Assembly (NCBI GenBank): GCA_012295275.1
Contig: CM022676.1
Location: forward strand, 2,434,313-2,498,312
Reading direction: 5' to 3'
Source: Chrysomallon squamiferum
Taxonomy: Eukaryota; Mollusca; Gastropoda; Neomphalida; Peltospiridae
Length of the DNA stretch: 64,000 nucleotides
Under the pieces are notes generated by a model. That model did not search any database. It had not been told where the DNA came from and saw only the letters and a list, made by a program, of their open reading frames with translations. The stretch's first letter is position 1. Each line of letters starts with the position of its first letter. This document shows, one piece after another, positions 1 through 13,457 of the stretch. The position numbers and the translations under genes were made by a program.

Positions 1-3000
1 TTTCAGAATATTAATACATACAAAATGAAATAATAAATACTGATATTATAAAAACGATTCCATCAAATGACACAAACAATTATTTTATTTACTGATTTTT
101 TAATTATAACAACAATAAGCAAAGTAGACAGGATATATAAGAAATAAGTAAGTAAACAAATAAAGAACGACTTTGAAAGATTAAAACGATCGAAGTCTTA
201 TTGAGCACATCTCACCTATTGGACCTCACTCTAATCGATATGATTTTTTCTTTGGTTAGTTTATGTATATATATATATACAGACAGACAGACACACACAC
301 ACACACACACTCACACACAAACACAGACACTTACACAGAGAAAAACCACTGGTACTGAATGCATATACAATTTTAAAAGAATCAAAATTCAGTTAATTAA
401 AAATTGCTAGAAAATTTAAAAACAAATAAATTTCAGAATATTAATAAATACAAAATGAAATAATAAATATTGATATTATAAAAACCATTCCACCAAATGA
501 CACAAAAAATTATTTTATTTACTGATTTTTTAATTATCACAACAATAAGCAAAGTAGACAGAAATAAGTAAGTAAACAAATAAAGAACGACTTTGAAAGT
601 TTAAAACGATCGAAGGCTTAGTGAGTACATCTCACCTATTGGACGTCACTCTAATATATGTTTGTGAACACATATCACTAAAGGGAGATAAGTCTAATCG
701 ACATAATTGTTACTTCGCTTAGTGAATACATCCCACGTAAGGGACTTAACTCTAATCGATATGATTTTTTCTTTGCTTTGTTTATATGTATACAGACAGA
801 CATACACACCGACACACACACACAGACAGAAAAACCTCTGGTACTGAATGATTATACAATTGTAGAAGAAACAAAATTCAATTAATTAAAAATTGCCAGA
901 AAATTTAAAAAGAAATAAATTTCAGAATATTAATAAATACAAAAAGAAATAATAAATACTGATATTCAAAAAACGATTCTATCAAATGACACAAAACATT
1001 GTTTTATTTACTGATTTTTTAATTATAACAGCAACAAGGAAAGTGGACATTATAGGGTAAATAAATAAGCAAACAAAAAAGAACCACTTTAAAACTTTAA
1101 AATGATCGAAGAATTAGTGAGTACATCTCACATAAGGGAGCTCACTCTAATCGATATGATTTTTTTGTTTGCTTAGTTTATATATATACAGACAGACAGA
1201 CAGACAGACACACACACACACAAACACACACACTTACACAGAGAAAAACCTCTGGTACTGAATGCATATACAATTTTAAAAGAATCAAAATTCAGTTAAT
1301 TAAAAATCGCCAGAAAATTTAAAAACAAATACATTTCAGAATATTAATAAATACAAAATGAAATAATAAATATTGATATTATAAAAACGATTCCACCAAA
1401 TGACACAAAAAATTATTTTATTTACTGATTTTTTAATTATAACAACAATAAGCAAAGTAGACAGAAATAAGTAAGTAAACAAATAAAGAACGACTTTGAA
1501 AGTTTAAAACGATCGAAGGCTTAGTGAGTACATCTCACCTATTGGACGTCACTCTAATATATGTTTGTGAACACATATCACTAAAGGCAGATAAATCTAA
1601 TCGACATAATTGTTACTTCGCTTAGTGAATACATCCCACGTAAAGGACTTAACTCTAATCGATATGATTTTTTCTTTGCTTTGTTTATATGTATACAGAC
1701 AGACAGACACACCGACACACACACACAGACAGGAAAACCTCTGGTACTGAATGATTATACAATTGTAGAAGAAACAAAATTCAATTAATTAAAAATTGCC
1801 AGAAAATTTAAAAAGAAATAAATTTCAGAATATTAATAAAAACAAAAAGAAATAATAAATACTAATATTAAAAAACCGATTCTATCAAATGACACCAAAA
1901 ATTATTTTATTTACAGATTTTTTAATTATAACAACAATAAGGAAAGTAGACAGGATATATAAGAAATAAGTAAGTAAACAAATAAAGAAAGACTGTGAAA
2001 GTTTAAAACGATCGAAGGCTTAGTGAGTACATCTCACCTATTGGACGTCACTCTAATATATGTTTGTGAACACATATCACTAAAGGGAGATAAGTCTAAT
2101 CGACATAACTGTTACTTCGCTTAGTGAATACATCCCACGTAAGGGACTTAACTCTAATCGATATGATTTTTTCTTTCCTTTGTTTATATATATACAGACA
2201 GACAGACACACCGACACACACACACAGACAGAAAAACCTCTGGTACTGAATGATTATACAATTGTAGAAGAAACAAAATTCAATTAATTAAAAATTGCCA
2301 GAAAATTTTAAAACAAATAAATTTCAGAATATTAATAAATACAAAAAGAAATAATAAATACTGATATTAAAAAACCGATTCTATCAAATGACACCAAAAA
2401 TTATTTTATTCACAGATTTTTTAATTATAACAACAATAAGGAAAGTAGACAGGATATATAAGAAATAAGTAAGTAAACAAATAAAGAAAGACTGTGAAAG
2501 TTTAAAACGATCGAAGGCTTAGTGAGTATATCTCACCTATTGCACCTCACTCTAATATATGTTTGTGAACACATATCACTAAAGGGAGATATGTCTAATT
2601 GACATAATTTTTACTTCGCTGAGTGAATACATCTGTCGTAAGGGACCTAACTCTAATCGATATGATTTTTTCTTTGCTTAGTATATATATATATATATAC
2701 CGACAAACAGACAGATAGACAGAGAAACACACACTCTTACACAGAGAAAAACCTCTGGTACTGAATACTTATACAATTGTAAAAGAAACAAAATTCAATT
2801 AATTTAAAATTGCCTGAAAGTTTAAATACAAATAAATTTCAGAATATTAATGAATACAAAAAGAAATAATAAATACTGGTATTATAAAAACCGATTCTAT
2901 GAAATAACACAAAAAATTATTTTATGTATATATATACAGTATATATATGCTTAGTATATATATGCTTAGTATATATATATACAGACAGACAGATAGACAC

Positions 3001-3415
3001 ACACACACTTAGAGAGAGAAAAACCTGTGGTACTGAATGCATATACAATTGTAAAAGAAACAAAATTCAATTAATTAAAAATTGCCTGTACATTTTTAAT
3101 AAAAAATTCAGAATGTTAATAAATTCCAAAAGAAATAATTAGTTCTGATAGTAAAAAACCGATTCTAACAAATGACACAGTAAATTATTTTATTTACCGA
3201 TTTTTTTTTTATTATAACAACAATAAGCAAAGTAGGCAGGATGGAGTAAATAAATAAGCAGATAAATAAAGAACCACTTTAAAACTTTAAAATGATCGAA
3301 GACTTAGTGAGTACATCTCACGAAAGGTACCTAACTCTAATCGATAGGATTTTTTCTTTGCTTAGTATATATATGTATAGAGACAGACACAAACACACAC
3401 AGACACAAGCAGTAG
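1..3415. repeat. Tandem array of ~415-515 bp units (left arm)
   Basis: About eight head-to-tail copies are seen, each restarting with a TTTCAGAATATTAATA-like string near 1, 431, 919, 1333, 1822, 2321, 2837 and 3106. Spacing is mostly 413-516 bases; the last is 269. Each unit contains an (AC)/(AGAC) microsatellite, a shared ACCTCTGGTACTGAATG segment and a CTCTAATCGATATGATTTTT segment. Longer units carry an extra block with TATGTTTGTGAACACATATCAC. There is no convincing coding frame; short open frames here are repeat translations. Four inverted copies lie at 34,285-35,835, which makes this the outer end of the inverted duplication. Confidence 0.85.
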
Positions 3416-3802
3416 TATGACGTCACTAATCTAGAAAAGAGATGTCTTAAATATCTTAAAACGAAAATGACTATAGTCGACGCATGCTTCATGTTGGTAG
3501 AATATCACATCAATAAACAAGACGATGTCACCGAAACGTGTCTGAGATATATTTGGGAAGATAGCAAAGCTGTACTGAATTCAAAGAGTCTCACAGATCT
3601 GTGTCGCGAATGTTTTAGAAACATATTTGAACCTGATGATCTGAACGCCACTGAGGAGACAGTTTTTCATTCATGCATGAAATGGAGTGAAGCTGAGTGC
3701 AGACGACAGGAAAAAGAAATAACAGAAGAAAACAAACGTGAAATGCTGAGAAAAGAGGTGTACCTGATTGGCTCTCCACTTCTCGAATCTTTTTCGAAGT
3801 AA
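3416..3802 (+). pseudogene. BACK-domain fragment of a BTBD6-like BTB/POZ protein (left copy)
   Basis: The frame begins at YDVTNLEKRC just after an in-frame TAG and runs to a TAA, about 128 codons. It matches the BACK region that follows the BTB domain in the BTBD1/2/3/6 family: the VTNLEKRCLKYL helix, ATEETVFHSCMKWSEAECRRQ and the LRKEVYLIGSPLL segment. No BTB domain precedes it, because the 5' side is the tandem repeat. The 3' side leaves homology with the right-arm copy about 20 bases after the stop and runs into a (GA)n tract. The frame is open and nearly identical to the copy at 33,872-34,282, but it looks like a gene fragment truncated at both ends. In the intact family such proteins act as CUL3 ubiquitin-ligase adaptors or in neuronal signalling; activity is not expected here. 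Confidence 0.75.
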
Positions 3803-3829
3803 AGTTTTGCCTAAAAATCTGTTATTAAA

Positions 3830-4079
<250 letters not shown>

Positions 4080-4339
4080 AAAATATGTATATTTAAGTCA
4101 CCTGTCTAATTATTTGGTAAGTATAAATATATCTGATATTTACAGTCCGCTAAAATGCAGTTATATAAAATATCCATTATCTGTATGATCATTATCGGAT
4201 AAGTATATAATATTTGCCTGGAAAAATGTATCCATGCATCATGATCAAATTGCAGCATTTATGTTTAAACAATGACTTCTTTGATACATTTACCAGGCAC
4301 GGTTGACTTGAACAATGTGAAGCTTTGGGAATGTTTTTT

Positions 4340-4505
4340 AATTCCATAATCAAACAACATATCCTGTCAGATTCTCACTTATAGTCACGTGAATCACAGT
4401 CACCACATGACAACATCGCAGCTCCGAGTGATCGAACTCGCGACCTTTCAGTTATACGTCCAGGGATAGTAAAGCTTCACCATCACGGGAATATAACGCA
4501 TTTGT
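4340..4505 (-). mobile_element. tRNA-derived SINE-like element (left arm)
   Basis: Read on the minus strand the segment contains a Pol III B-box-like core (GCGAGTTCGATCACTCG) about 40 bases after a TGGTGAAGC region that may be an A-box remnant. This spacing is typical of tRNA-related SINE heads. The same element is at about 29,430-29,610 in the right arm. It is not a functional tRNA: no cloverleaf could be drawn. The element's exact ends were not resolved. Confidence 0.5.
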
Positions 4506-5139
4506 ATTTGAGTAACTGTTATTTAATTTTATTTCATTTTATTTATTTATAAAATAATAATAATAATAATAATAAAGCCAAATGAAAATGAAAGAACAAC
4601 AACAACTGAAGAAGAGTAAATAAAACTGAATAAACCATTACAGTTACTACAACAACAACTACTAAAACTACTGCTACTACTAGTACTAATCATAAGTAAT
4701 ATTGAAATAATAACGGTCGGGGGGTGGGTGTCAGAACAAAATAATAGAAAAAACAAAACAAACAAAACAAAAACAACAACAAAAGAAAAGCAACGATTAA
4801 TATCACCTAAATAAACTGACAGTACTTATTATTATTATGAAAGCTCAATATAGATTTGTAATTTCATTACCGATTTTGTCAAACGCTTATTAATACTTTT
4901 ACGATCGATGTATAAGGGATATCTTCTTTGAAACAAGTAGCTGATTAAAAGCAGGACAGAATCCGAGTGAATACTTTCAAAAACAAAAATTCTCAACTAA
5001 ATTAATAATTAGAGGAACTGTACGTACACTGAAACCCACAACTTGTGACCTTCATTGCTCAGTTCAGACGGAATCAACGAAGATCAAACTAATCGTATTT
5101 GATAGACGTTACAGAGCCCAAGACATTCGTTAACCACAG

Positions 5140-5335
5140 TCAGTTATGTTGTCCAGATCGACATTTAAACTGATCGACATCTTTGATCGCAGCATGTCTG
5201 ACTGTGTCAACTCGGAACTGTGACGAGGAGTTCTGTTGTATCTGAACTTTCCACTTCAAATCTGGCTACAGCTGCACAATCAGCATCTAACCACACGTTT
5301 GGGTTGAAGGGCAAAATGCCTCAACATTTCGTATG
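5140..5335 (-). pseudogene. Decayed copy of an unrecognised coding fragment
   Basis: This is the reverse complement of the open frame at 28,620-28,799. Relative to that copy it has a short deletion in the VTVDFRVD region (GTTGACTTCCGAG becomes GTTCCGAG), which shifts the frame into TGA. It also has an insertion near the end. The relatively G+C-rich, codon-like composition against the A+T-rich surroundings suggests an old exon. Family not recognised. Confidence 0.45.
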
Positions 5336-5856
5336 TGATTCAATATAAGAACGGCGTGGTTGTTCAATACAGGGGACTAGACAATGAAAATACCCGAATG
5401 TAGTTTTTCTGACCCGGCGTGAAATTCAACTTTTTTCGATCATCATAAGCAAACACTATGGCATGAAATTCAACCTTTTTCAAAGAAATTTTGTTATGTG
5501 TTGAATGTATGCAATGTATATTGGATGTATATATAATGAACAAAGGGCTGAATTAGGCTTTAGATAATGAAGATATGCGAAACAATAACTAAATGTTCCT
5601 AAGTTGAAATTATAAATTTTACACCAAATCCACTTCATCAGCAAACAAAACTGTGAAGATGACATCCAGTTCAGCTAAAATATCATTCAGAGCTTCAGAG
5701 CGTACACAGATGCAGATATCAGTTTTATTTATTTATTGTATTTCTTTTATTAGCAACTGGGAAAACCCCCATAATTCGCACGCAGAGTAAAGAATGTGAG
5801 AGATCGAGATTGTCACGTAGTACAGTGACCTAGTAACAACTATTATCAAACTTAAC

Positions 5857-5869
5857 TTCGAGAAAGTTC
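5857..5869 (+). promoter_or_regulatory. Perfect heat-shock-element motif in repeat unit (copy 1)
   Basis: TTCGAGAAAGTTC fits nTTCnnGAAnnTTCn, the three-pentamer binding site of HSF1. It lies in a repeat unit whose other copies keep the same motif. No transcript start is visible near it, so function is not shown. Confidence 0.45.
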
Positions 5870-6539
5870 TATAGATAAGCCCAAATCTAAATAAAGTGTC
5901 GGTTATAACATGGCGGATGTGAGAATTATTCTGGACATAAATATTTAATTTCAATAGCAAGAAAAATAATGTCGAAGGTTTTTTAATACTTTAATGATCT
6001 ATGTTTGTATAAGAGTTGTCTTCCCTGAAACACCTAGATCACAACAAGCAGGTCAAAGTTCGAATGAATAACTTTTAAAAGTAAATATTCTTAATAATTA
6101 TCTCAATCACAAAGTGATTTATTGATTTAGTTTTCATAAAATAAAAATAGGACTAAATTAAGATGATAACTAGTACTTATCTTTATTTCTTAAAGAGCTA
6201 ATTTGAAATTGAAAGTAGTATTTATTGCTTTGTTTTCCTGTAAAAAGTCAGATATTTACTAGGAAGTAATTTACATACAGGACACACTGCTGAAAGTGAC
6301 GTTTCTAGAAGGTAAGTTTTTCTTTTCGTTAGAAACAAAGATTTTTCTTATTACTGATTTTCCTGTAGATATATTTTGAAACCAGATTATCCATTTGAAA
6401 CAAATACAGTGAAATAGTGGTTATTTGTTGCAGGTATGCTGTGTGTTTTGGATGTATACATAAAGAATATTAAAAATATCTGTAAACGATTTTACCACGT
6501 AGTACTGTGACTTAGTTAACAATGTTATCAAACTTTACC

Positions 6540-6552
6540 TTCGAGAATGTTC
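6540..6552 (+). promoter_or_regulatory. Perfect heat-shock-element motif in repeat unit (copy 2)
   Basis: TTCGAGAATGTTC, directly before a GCCGCTAAGATATC segment and a (TAA)n tract. The two spacer bases of the last gap differ from copies 1 and 4 while all nine consensus positions are kept. Confidence 0.45.
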
Positions 6553-6576
6553 GCCGCTAAGATATCTGAAAACAAG

Positions 6577-6649
<73 letters not shown>

Positions 6650-6819
6650 CAAAAAAAAAAAAAAAAAAAAAAGAAGAAATAAATAAATGAAAAGAAAAAG
6701 AAAAAAGAGAAGTACACCTACAATAAGACAACAACAGAAACAACAACAAACAAACAAACAAAAAAAACGTCCTAATTAAACTGACATTTAGACATGGTAC
6801 CTCTGAGTATTACGCTGAA

Positions 6820-6866
<47 letters not shown>

Positions 6867-7962
6867 TAGTAGTAATTATAAAATAAAATGAAATAAAATA
6901 AAATCCAACAAGAGTCCCATTCCCCACCAAAAGAAAAGAAACAAACGAAGAAACGAACCAAAAATAAAAAATAAAATAAAAGAAGAACGAAATAAAAAGT
7001 AAAACAATTAGAGGGCTGAAAAAACGTAGTACAAAATAATAAGCCTAAACTCACTTGAATAAACTGTCAGGTATAACATGGTGGACGGAGGATAAATATT
7101 GATATAAATATTTAATTTTATTACCAAAAAAAATAATTTCGTCAAATGCTTCTTGATGGTTTAAGGATCAGTGTATAAGTGTTATCTCCCTGAAACTCCT
7201 CATTGTTAGAGTGGATAACGTTTGAAAAATAAATCACTATATCAATGGTAAAGTGATTTTTAATTCAGTTTTCATAAAATAAAATTAGGAATATATTAAG
7301 AAGATAACTACTACTTATTATTATATTTAAATGTGTAAATTTAAAATTGAAATTATTAACTATTTTGTTTTGTTTTCATGGAAACATACGTTTACTAGGA
7401 AATAATTTACATATACAACACATTGCTAAAGGTGACGTTTCTAGAAGGGGTAAGTTATTATTTTTGTTACAAACAAATATTATTATTATTAGTGATTTTT
7501 ATGTAGATACATTTCTAAAAATAATTGTTTATTTATAACAAATACACTGAAATCGTCGTTATGTGTTGAATGTATGCAGTGTATATTGGATGTATATGTA
7601 ATGAAGGAGCGGATTAGTCTTTAGATAATGAAGATTTGCGAAACAATAACTAAATATCCGTAGTTTCAAATTATAAAGATTACACTATTTGTCTGTTCAC
7701 AGTTATTCGCTTTGCTCTCTTCCATTGCTTGTCGCCATATCCACTTCGTCAGTAAATCAAACTGTGAAGCTGACATCTAGTTCAGCTAAAATATTATTCA
7801 GTACTTCAGAGTGTACACAGAAGTTGATATCAGTTTATCAATTTTATTTCTTTATTAGAAACTTGGAAACCCTGCATAATCCGCCCCTCGAATAAAGAAT
7901 GTACGTGATAGACTTTGTCACGTAGTCCAGTGACCTAGTTAACAATGTTATCAAACTTTACC

Positions 7963-7975
7963 TTCGAGAATGTTC
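7963..7975 (+). promoter_or_regulatory. Perfect heat-shock-element motif in repeat unit (copy 3)
   Basis: TTCGAGAATGTTC in the third diverged unit, again followed by a (TAA)n tract. The surrounding unit differs from copy 2 at several bases but not in the consensus positions. Confidence 0.45.
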
Positions 7976-8008
7976 GGCGCTTCGACATGCGAAAAACAAT
8001 TTAGATAA

Positions 8009-8041
<33 letters not shown>

Positions 8042-8555
8042 TAATAATGATACTCTAATATATATATATATATATATATATCTATATATATATAGATATA
8101 TATATATACAGCTACAGTACGACAAGAATAACAGCAATAAACAAATAAAAAACCGGACTAATTAAACTGACAAATATAAATGGTACATTTGAGTATTACG
8201 CTGAAAATAAATATTTATTTTTATTACCCACAAAATAATTTTCTCAAAAATAATTGTTAACGATGCAACGATTGATGTTCCTCTAAAAGTTATCTACTCA
8301 GATAAAACGCAGGTCAAAGTTCGAGTGGAAAACGTTTTTAAAATAAAAATACTCAAATGCATTAATAATTATTTCAACCGTACAATTTCATTAGAAAGAA
8401 AACCAAAGTGTGAAGCTGACATCTAGTTCAGCTAAAATATCACTCAGAGCTTGAAAGTGTACACAGATGTAGACATCAGTTTTATTTATTTATTAATAAT
8501 CTGGCTCTAGATTCAAAAATGAATGTATTAGTTAACAATGTTATCTGACTTTACC

Positions 8556-8568
8556 TTCGAGAAAGTTC
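8556..8568 (+). promoter_or_regulatory. Perfect heat-shock-element motif in repeat unit (copy 4)
   Basis: TTCGAGAAAGTTC, followed by CGCCGCTCAGACATC and the longest (TAA)n tract of the left arm (8601-8703). Confidence 0.45.
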
Positions 8569-8597
8569 GCCGCTCAGACATCAGAAAACCAATGTAG

Positions 8598-8705
<108 letters not shown>

Positions 8706-10757
8706 ACAAGTAATAAAAATAATCCCTACCCAAAAAAAAAAAAATATATATATATGTATGCTGGGCTTAGTCTCTTACTTTTCACTATACTATTGAACTA
8801 TATAACGTGCAGCAGTCAGTGCTTGACGCTTTTCTGTCTAACATTTTAAAAAGCCTTGCTATATCTTCCATATCTTCTCCACCAACCTCCTAACATAATT
8901 TCCATTCATAATTTTAAATCAGTAATTACTTTTGTTAACATTTTGTATGCATAGATATATGTTCATGCGTGTGCATACACTCACAAGCAACATCATGACA
9001 TACAGAAACATAAAAAATACATTACATATATAAATTCACACCCACACAAATACACCATTACGCTCTAATTTTCAACCTGCCCCTTCCATCAGAAATGACG
9101 GAAGTACCGTTGTTAAAGACTTGTACAACGAACGTTATTATATTATTATTATTAGGGTCGTTATAATGACAAAGCAGTATTTGTCAGTGTTTTATTTTTA
9201 GTTTAGTTTCTACTTCCTTGATTTCTTTAGATATTTTTAGAAAAATTAAATAATAAAAACAATTAGTACTAAGTTCTAAGTTAAATTATTAAAACATTAA
9301 AAGATAAAAATGTCCAGGTAGCAGAAAAAAGACAACTAAAAAATGTTAACTGACAAGAATCAGTTTTGTTTTGCATCATCAGTATCATCAAATCTGATCT
9401 GAGTTTTCCACTACTCAAAACTAACCGACAAAAATGATGATTGATTTGACATATGTAGGACATTTTAATCGATATTTTTGTTTCAGATGACAGTACATTT
9501 TATTAAATTTAATTTTCGCTTAGCATTAACATTTGCCTTCTCATTTTAACAGGAATTTAGCTTCCAATCAACAAACTAAATTACACACCTTGGATGCCTT
9601 AACAAAATGATTTAACTAAGATGTATCATTCAAAATTTATAATATTAATTTATTTGCTAACTGAAAATAAGTTTAAAAGATTGATGTTGATCAGTCTCTG
9701 ATCATTAGTAACTGACATTTTAAAGTTTCTGATTTTCTGTTGTTTCTGATTCTTTAGATTTTTCACTCTTTTCCTTGCTCCTTTTTCGATTTCTTTTTCT
9801 TTCGCTTTTCAGTTTCTTTTTCAGTTACCTCAGATGGTGGCAGCCTACGTGGTGTTTTCATCACAAACAAAAGAAAGACAAAATAAAGTGTATCTATGTG
9901 TATTTGTGAGCATCTGTTTAATCTGTCTGTTTGTTTGTGTGTGTGTGTGTGTCCGTGTGTTTGGTATGTCTCTATGTGTGTGTGTGTGTAAGTGTGTGCG
10001 TATGTGTATGAGAGTGTGTGTTTGAATTATACATTTAGTCACAGACTTACACTTACCTACCTGATGTTTGACCTGTAAGATTCCATGAACCTGAAAAGTG
10101 TAAACTGAGTATTTAAAGTACTTTAAACTAAATTAAATTAAATAAAACTATCAAAATGAATTTAAACTTGAAAAATGTTTCCAGGTTTCACTGATTTAAC
10201 TTATAAGCATTTTTATATTCGTTTTTATATAAACATATTTTATAAAACAAACAGATCAACTTACCTAGATATATTACAATTCAAAAAAATTAAAAAGATA
10301 ACAAAAACTTAACTATTAGAATACATATCACATATGTGAATTTTTAAGTCAAATTAAATTAGTTTAAGAAGTTTTGAAATGTGAATCACTAATACAAAGT
10401 TATCAAAGCAGATGTATAAATATGAAATTAATATTTGACATATGCATGTTACAAAACAATATTTAAAAAATAAAGCTCAATTTAAAATAAAAACAAAAAT
10501 CTACAACCATTCTTAAAACTTTGTCTCACACATTTATATTAAAATACCTTGAAAAGGATAAAAACAAAATTCCAAAAGAATTAACTTTCCTTTTATTTTG
10601 TATTTAAAAATTACATTTAATATTTCATATTTCATCATCATCATTATTATAATATTTCATTATTTTTATTCATGTATTTGATTTTGTTGTCAAACTGAAG
10701 AAATTTCTTAAATAAGATTTTGTTTCTTTTCAATTAACGTTATGTTGAACATTTAAC

Positions 10758-10904
10758 GTGTACGTCTAAAGCTTGGATCAGTGGTAAACCACCTACCTCT
10801 CCGTAACAGTACCACAATGACAACCACTGCTCCACAGAGCAGAGACAAAGCACACAAAACTGGCCCTGCCACATAAACATCGCTTTTACACAAACTGCCT
10901 GAAA
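10758..10904 (-). pseudogene. Last exon of gene G, left-arm copy (orphan)
   Basis: On the minus strand an AG acceptor opens an exon coding CKSDVYVAGPVLCALS..., one hydrophobic membrane segment (about 23 residues), then RRGRWFTTDPSFRRTR and a TAA. It mirrors 23,048-23,193. The preceding exons of gene G are not present, because the arm ends at the N gap about 200 bases away inside a minisatellite. They may lie in the unsequenced gap. Five of about 48 residues differ from the right copy (L/S, P/A, V/F, L/F, R/G), while at least 90 bases of adjoining 3' sequence look identical. It could be half of a real second gene rather than a dead copy. Confidence 0.6.
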
Positions 10905-10949
10905 TTAACACAATTATGAAATCAGTAACACTTTTTGTATTAACTAGCA

Positions 10950-11109
10950 CAGTTATGATAATACAAATGTGTTACACTGCTTAACTTAACTAGTATGTGA
11001 TATTCAAACACAAATATGTTACACTTTAAATTAACTACAACTGTAATATTTAAATACAAATGTGTTACAGTTTAAATTAATTAGAACTTGATATTCAAAT
11101 AAAACTGTT
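10950..11109. repeat. Minisatellite (unit ~55 bp) ending at the gap
   Basis: About three copies of a unit reading (reverse complement) as TTCTAATTAATTTAAACTG followed by a CACATTTGTATTTAAATATTACAG-like part. The right arm has 6-7 copies at about 22,615-22,990. Sequence agreement with the right arm continues up to the last base before the N run, so the gap interrupts the repeat. Confidence 0.75.
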
Positions 11110-11309
11110 NNNNNNNNNNNNNNNNNNNNNNNNNNNNNNNNNNNNNNNNNNNNNNNNNNNNNNNNNNNNNNNNNNNNNNNNNNNNNNNNNNNNNNNNNNN
11201 NNNNNNNNNNNNNNNNNNNNNNNNNNNNNNNNNNNNNNNNNNNNNNNNNNNNNNNNNNNNNNNNNNNNNNNNNNNNNNNNNNNNNNNNNNNNNNNNNNNN
11301 NNNNNNNNN
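11110..11309. other. Assembly gap (200 N)
   Basis: Exactly 200 unknown bases, a typical placeholder length. The left side is the minisatellite of the inverted arm. The right side starts directly in sequence homologous to receptor fragment set D (compare 59,700 in reverse complement). Two unrelated sequence contexts therefore meet here. Confidence 0.98.
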
Positions 11310-11411
11310 TTGTTATGTCCAGTTTCAACTTGTTAATCTGTATGTTTTGCCATTTGTTGTAGAACTCTGCTTATTGGATTACGTAATTGATCATTTTGTT
11401 TTTTGTTTTAG

Positions 11412-12442
11412 GAACCACATACGTAGAAGTTACCACTGAAATTCAAGTAAGTTTAATTTTGTTTGTAACAAGTAGACTTTGATTTCTGTTTCGGGTGAGC
11501 ACATTTAGTATATTTTACATTTAGTGTAATTTGATTGTGCTAACGAACAACGTCGTTTATATTGTGAAACAGATACTGAGACGCTGAAATTGTGATCCAT
11601 TTTTATTCATTAAGTTTACTTACAAATAGTTTATATCTAATGAAATACAAATCACTTAGATGATGCGATCAAAACGACATTATTTTTTTATCAAATAAAC
11701 ACTCTTGAGAAATGTATTCATTTAACTCAAAAAGGTTCAGTTCAATTCGCAGTCCAATAATGTGACTATCAATAAATAACAATTAACACTTATCGTAAAT
11801 CTTGATTCTATTTGTAATAATAGCTTTTCTGTTGCTGTTTTGCAATATTTTATTTTAATTTTGTCTTATTTCATGCTGATGAGGTAACAGATTGGCTTAA
11901 TCATTTATAAATACCACTGAAACTGAAATTGTCATGAGTGTTTAATTTATTTGATTATGACATAAGATTCGTTATAATATAGACTTTTATCTTCTGTCTG
12001 TCTGTGTGTCTCTCAGTCTGTCTGTCTGTCTCTCCATCCATGTATCTATCTATCAGTCTATCTATCTATCTATCTATGTATGTATGTATGTATGTATGTA
12101 TGTATTATATTAGATTGAATCTATATAATCTATCACTATAATTAAATAAAAGTACTTAATCAATACCATGAAAATAACATAACGAAAACAATATTTCTGC
12201 AATTTATCTAAATCATTTTTACAATATACTTGAACATTTTAATCTTCGCCACGAATTCCAACGTACATCTTTTTGTTTTACAGTCACATATTGCGTCTAA
12301 TACGTTGAACATGTTGACTTGCCTCATTATCATGTATTATTGAATTAGGTGAACCGGCTATTTCCAAGCCCACAGATGCCGTACCTGCTGTTCACTCAGT
12401 CTGTTCCATGCTACTCGTGGTAGTCGGCGTTGTCATCTTCGT
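11412..12442 (+). pseudogene. Gene A0: 3' part of an Ig receptor (stalk and membrane exons only)
   Basis: The plus-strand sequence after the gap follows the layout downstream of an Ig2 exon. A 35-nt candidate stalk exon at 11,412-11,446 (TTYVEVTTEIQ, AG before, GTAAGT after) has an equal-length counterpart at about 61,894-61,928 on the minus strand. A membrane exon at 12,349-12,442 starts with GT in phase 1, codes EPAISKPTDAVPAVHSVC then MLLVVVGVVIFV, and ends GT|GTAAGT in phase 2 like the membrane exons of F and E. The two exons do not join in frame directly (phase 0 into phase 1), so an exon is missing or the stalk call is wrong. The signal and Ig exons would fall in or beyond the gap. No tail exon was found before 14 kb. 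Confidence 0.5.
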
Positions 12443-13397
12443 GTAAGTCTACTTACTCTCTGTCTGTGTGTCTGTCCTACATATCTTCCTTCACTCACTG
12501 AGCTCTCTGGTTGCTTTTTCACGATCCTTCAAACAATTACTTTAAGAAAACCGGCACCATTTGAAACTCTCGTCCAGCCAACGTTAATCTATTGTGAACA
12601 AACCCCTGAGTGATCCGGATGAGCACTGTAATTGTGTTACTATATATCTGTATTGCAGTCTTCTCTCTTAAGTAATCCTATAGTTTATGAGAATTAAAAA
12701 ACACTTTCACAGAAGAATACCCCCACTAGCAAATTCACTGAAAGAAAGCCTGAATATTTATTACTACTGAGTATTTATATATTTCAAAAATAAATTATAT
12801 AATGAAACCGTCTGAATATGTGTATTAGTATTCTGCAGCATCAATCAGATAACATCGCATGTACCTGACACAGATACCTGATAAAGATACTCAGCTATAA
12901 ATATAAAACAACCACTAGAAAATATATGACACCCAACACTGCACTTATACAAAATAAAGGGAACAACAAATGAGCGCAATCAATAAAAAAAAAAAAAAAA
13001 AACGAATTGTTTTGAAAGTTTCCTCAAGAATTATTTTACGAATTGTTTTAAAAGCTTCGTCGACAGTTATTTCCCCTTTCATGTTCTTATCATTCTTCAG
13101 TGTGTTGGTTATTTTGTTTAACAGAATATATTAACTTCTTAATTTATTAACTCTTTACCAATCTTATTAGAGATTTAATTCGTGCTTAAATTAGATTAAA
13201 CGCACTGCTTTAATTATTCAACTAGCTAACGTAATATTCTACCCTTATAAGCTTCTGAATTTTAAATAAAATATCAAGTACTGAAATGAAAGCAGCCTTT
13301 ATTTATATGAATTAATAAAACCTTACTTTTAATATTTTTTTACTATCAGTACCTGTGAAGTGCATTTACTTTATTTATTTATTTATTTATTTATTTA

Positions 13398-13457
<60 letters not shown>

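Noticed and set aside
7689-7895. 68-aa frame, identical in both arms (26,058-26,264)
   Set aside because: Conservation is explained by the inverted duplication; there is no splice or start context, and related repeat units nearby do not keep the frame.
11095-11328. 77-aa minus-strand frame
   Set aside because: Almost all of it is the N gap.
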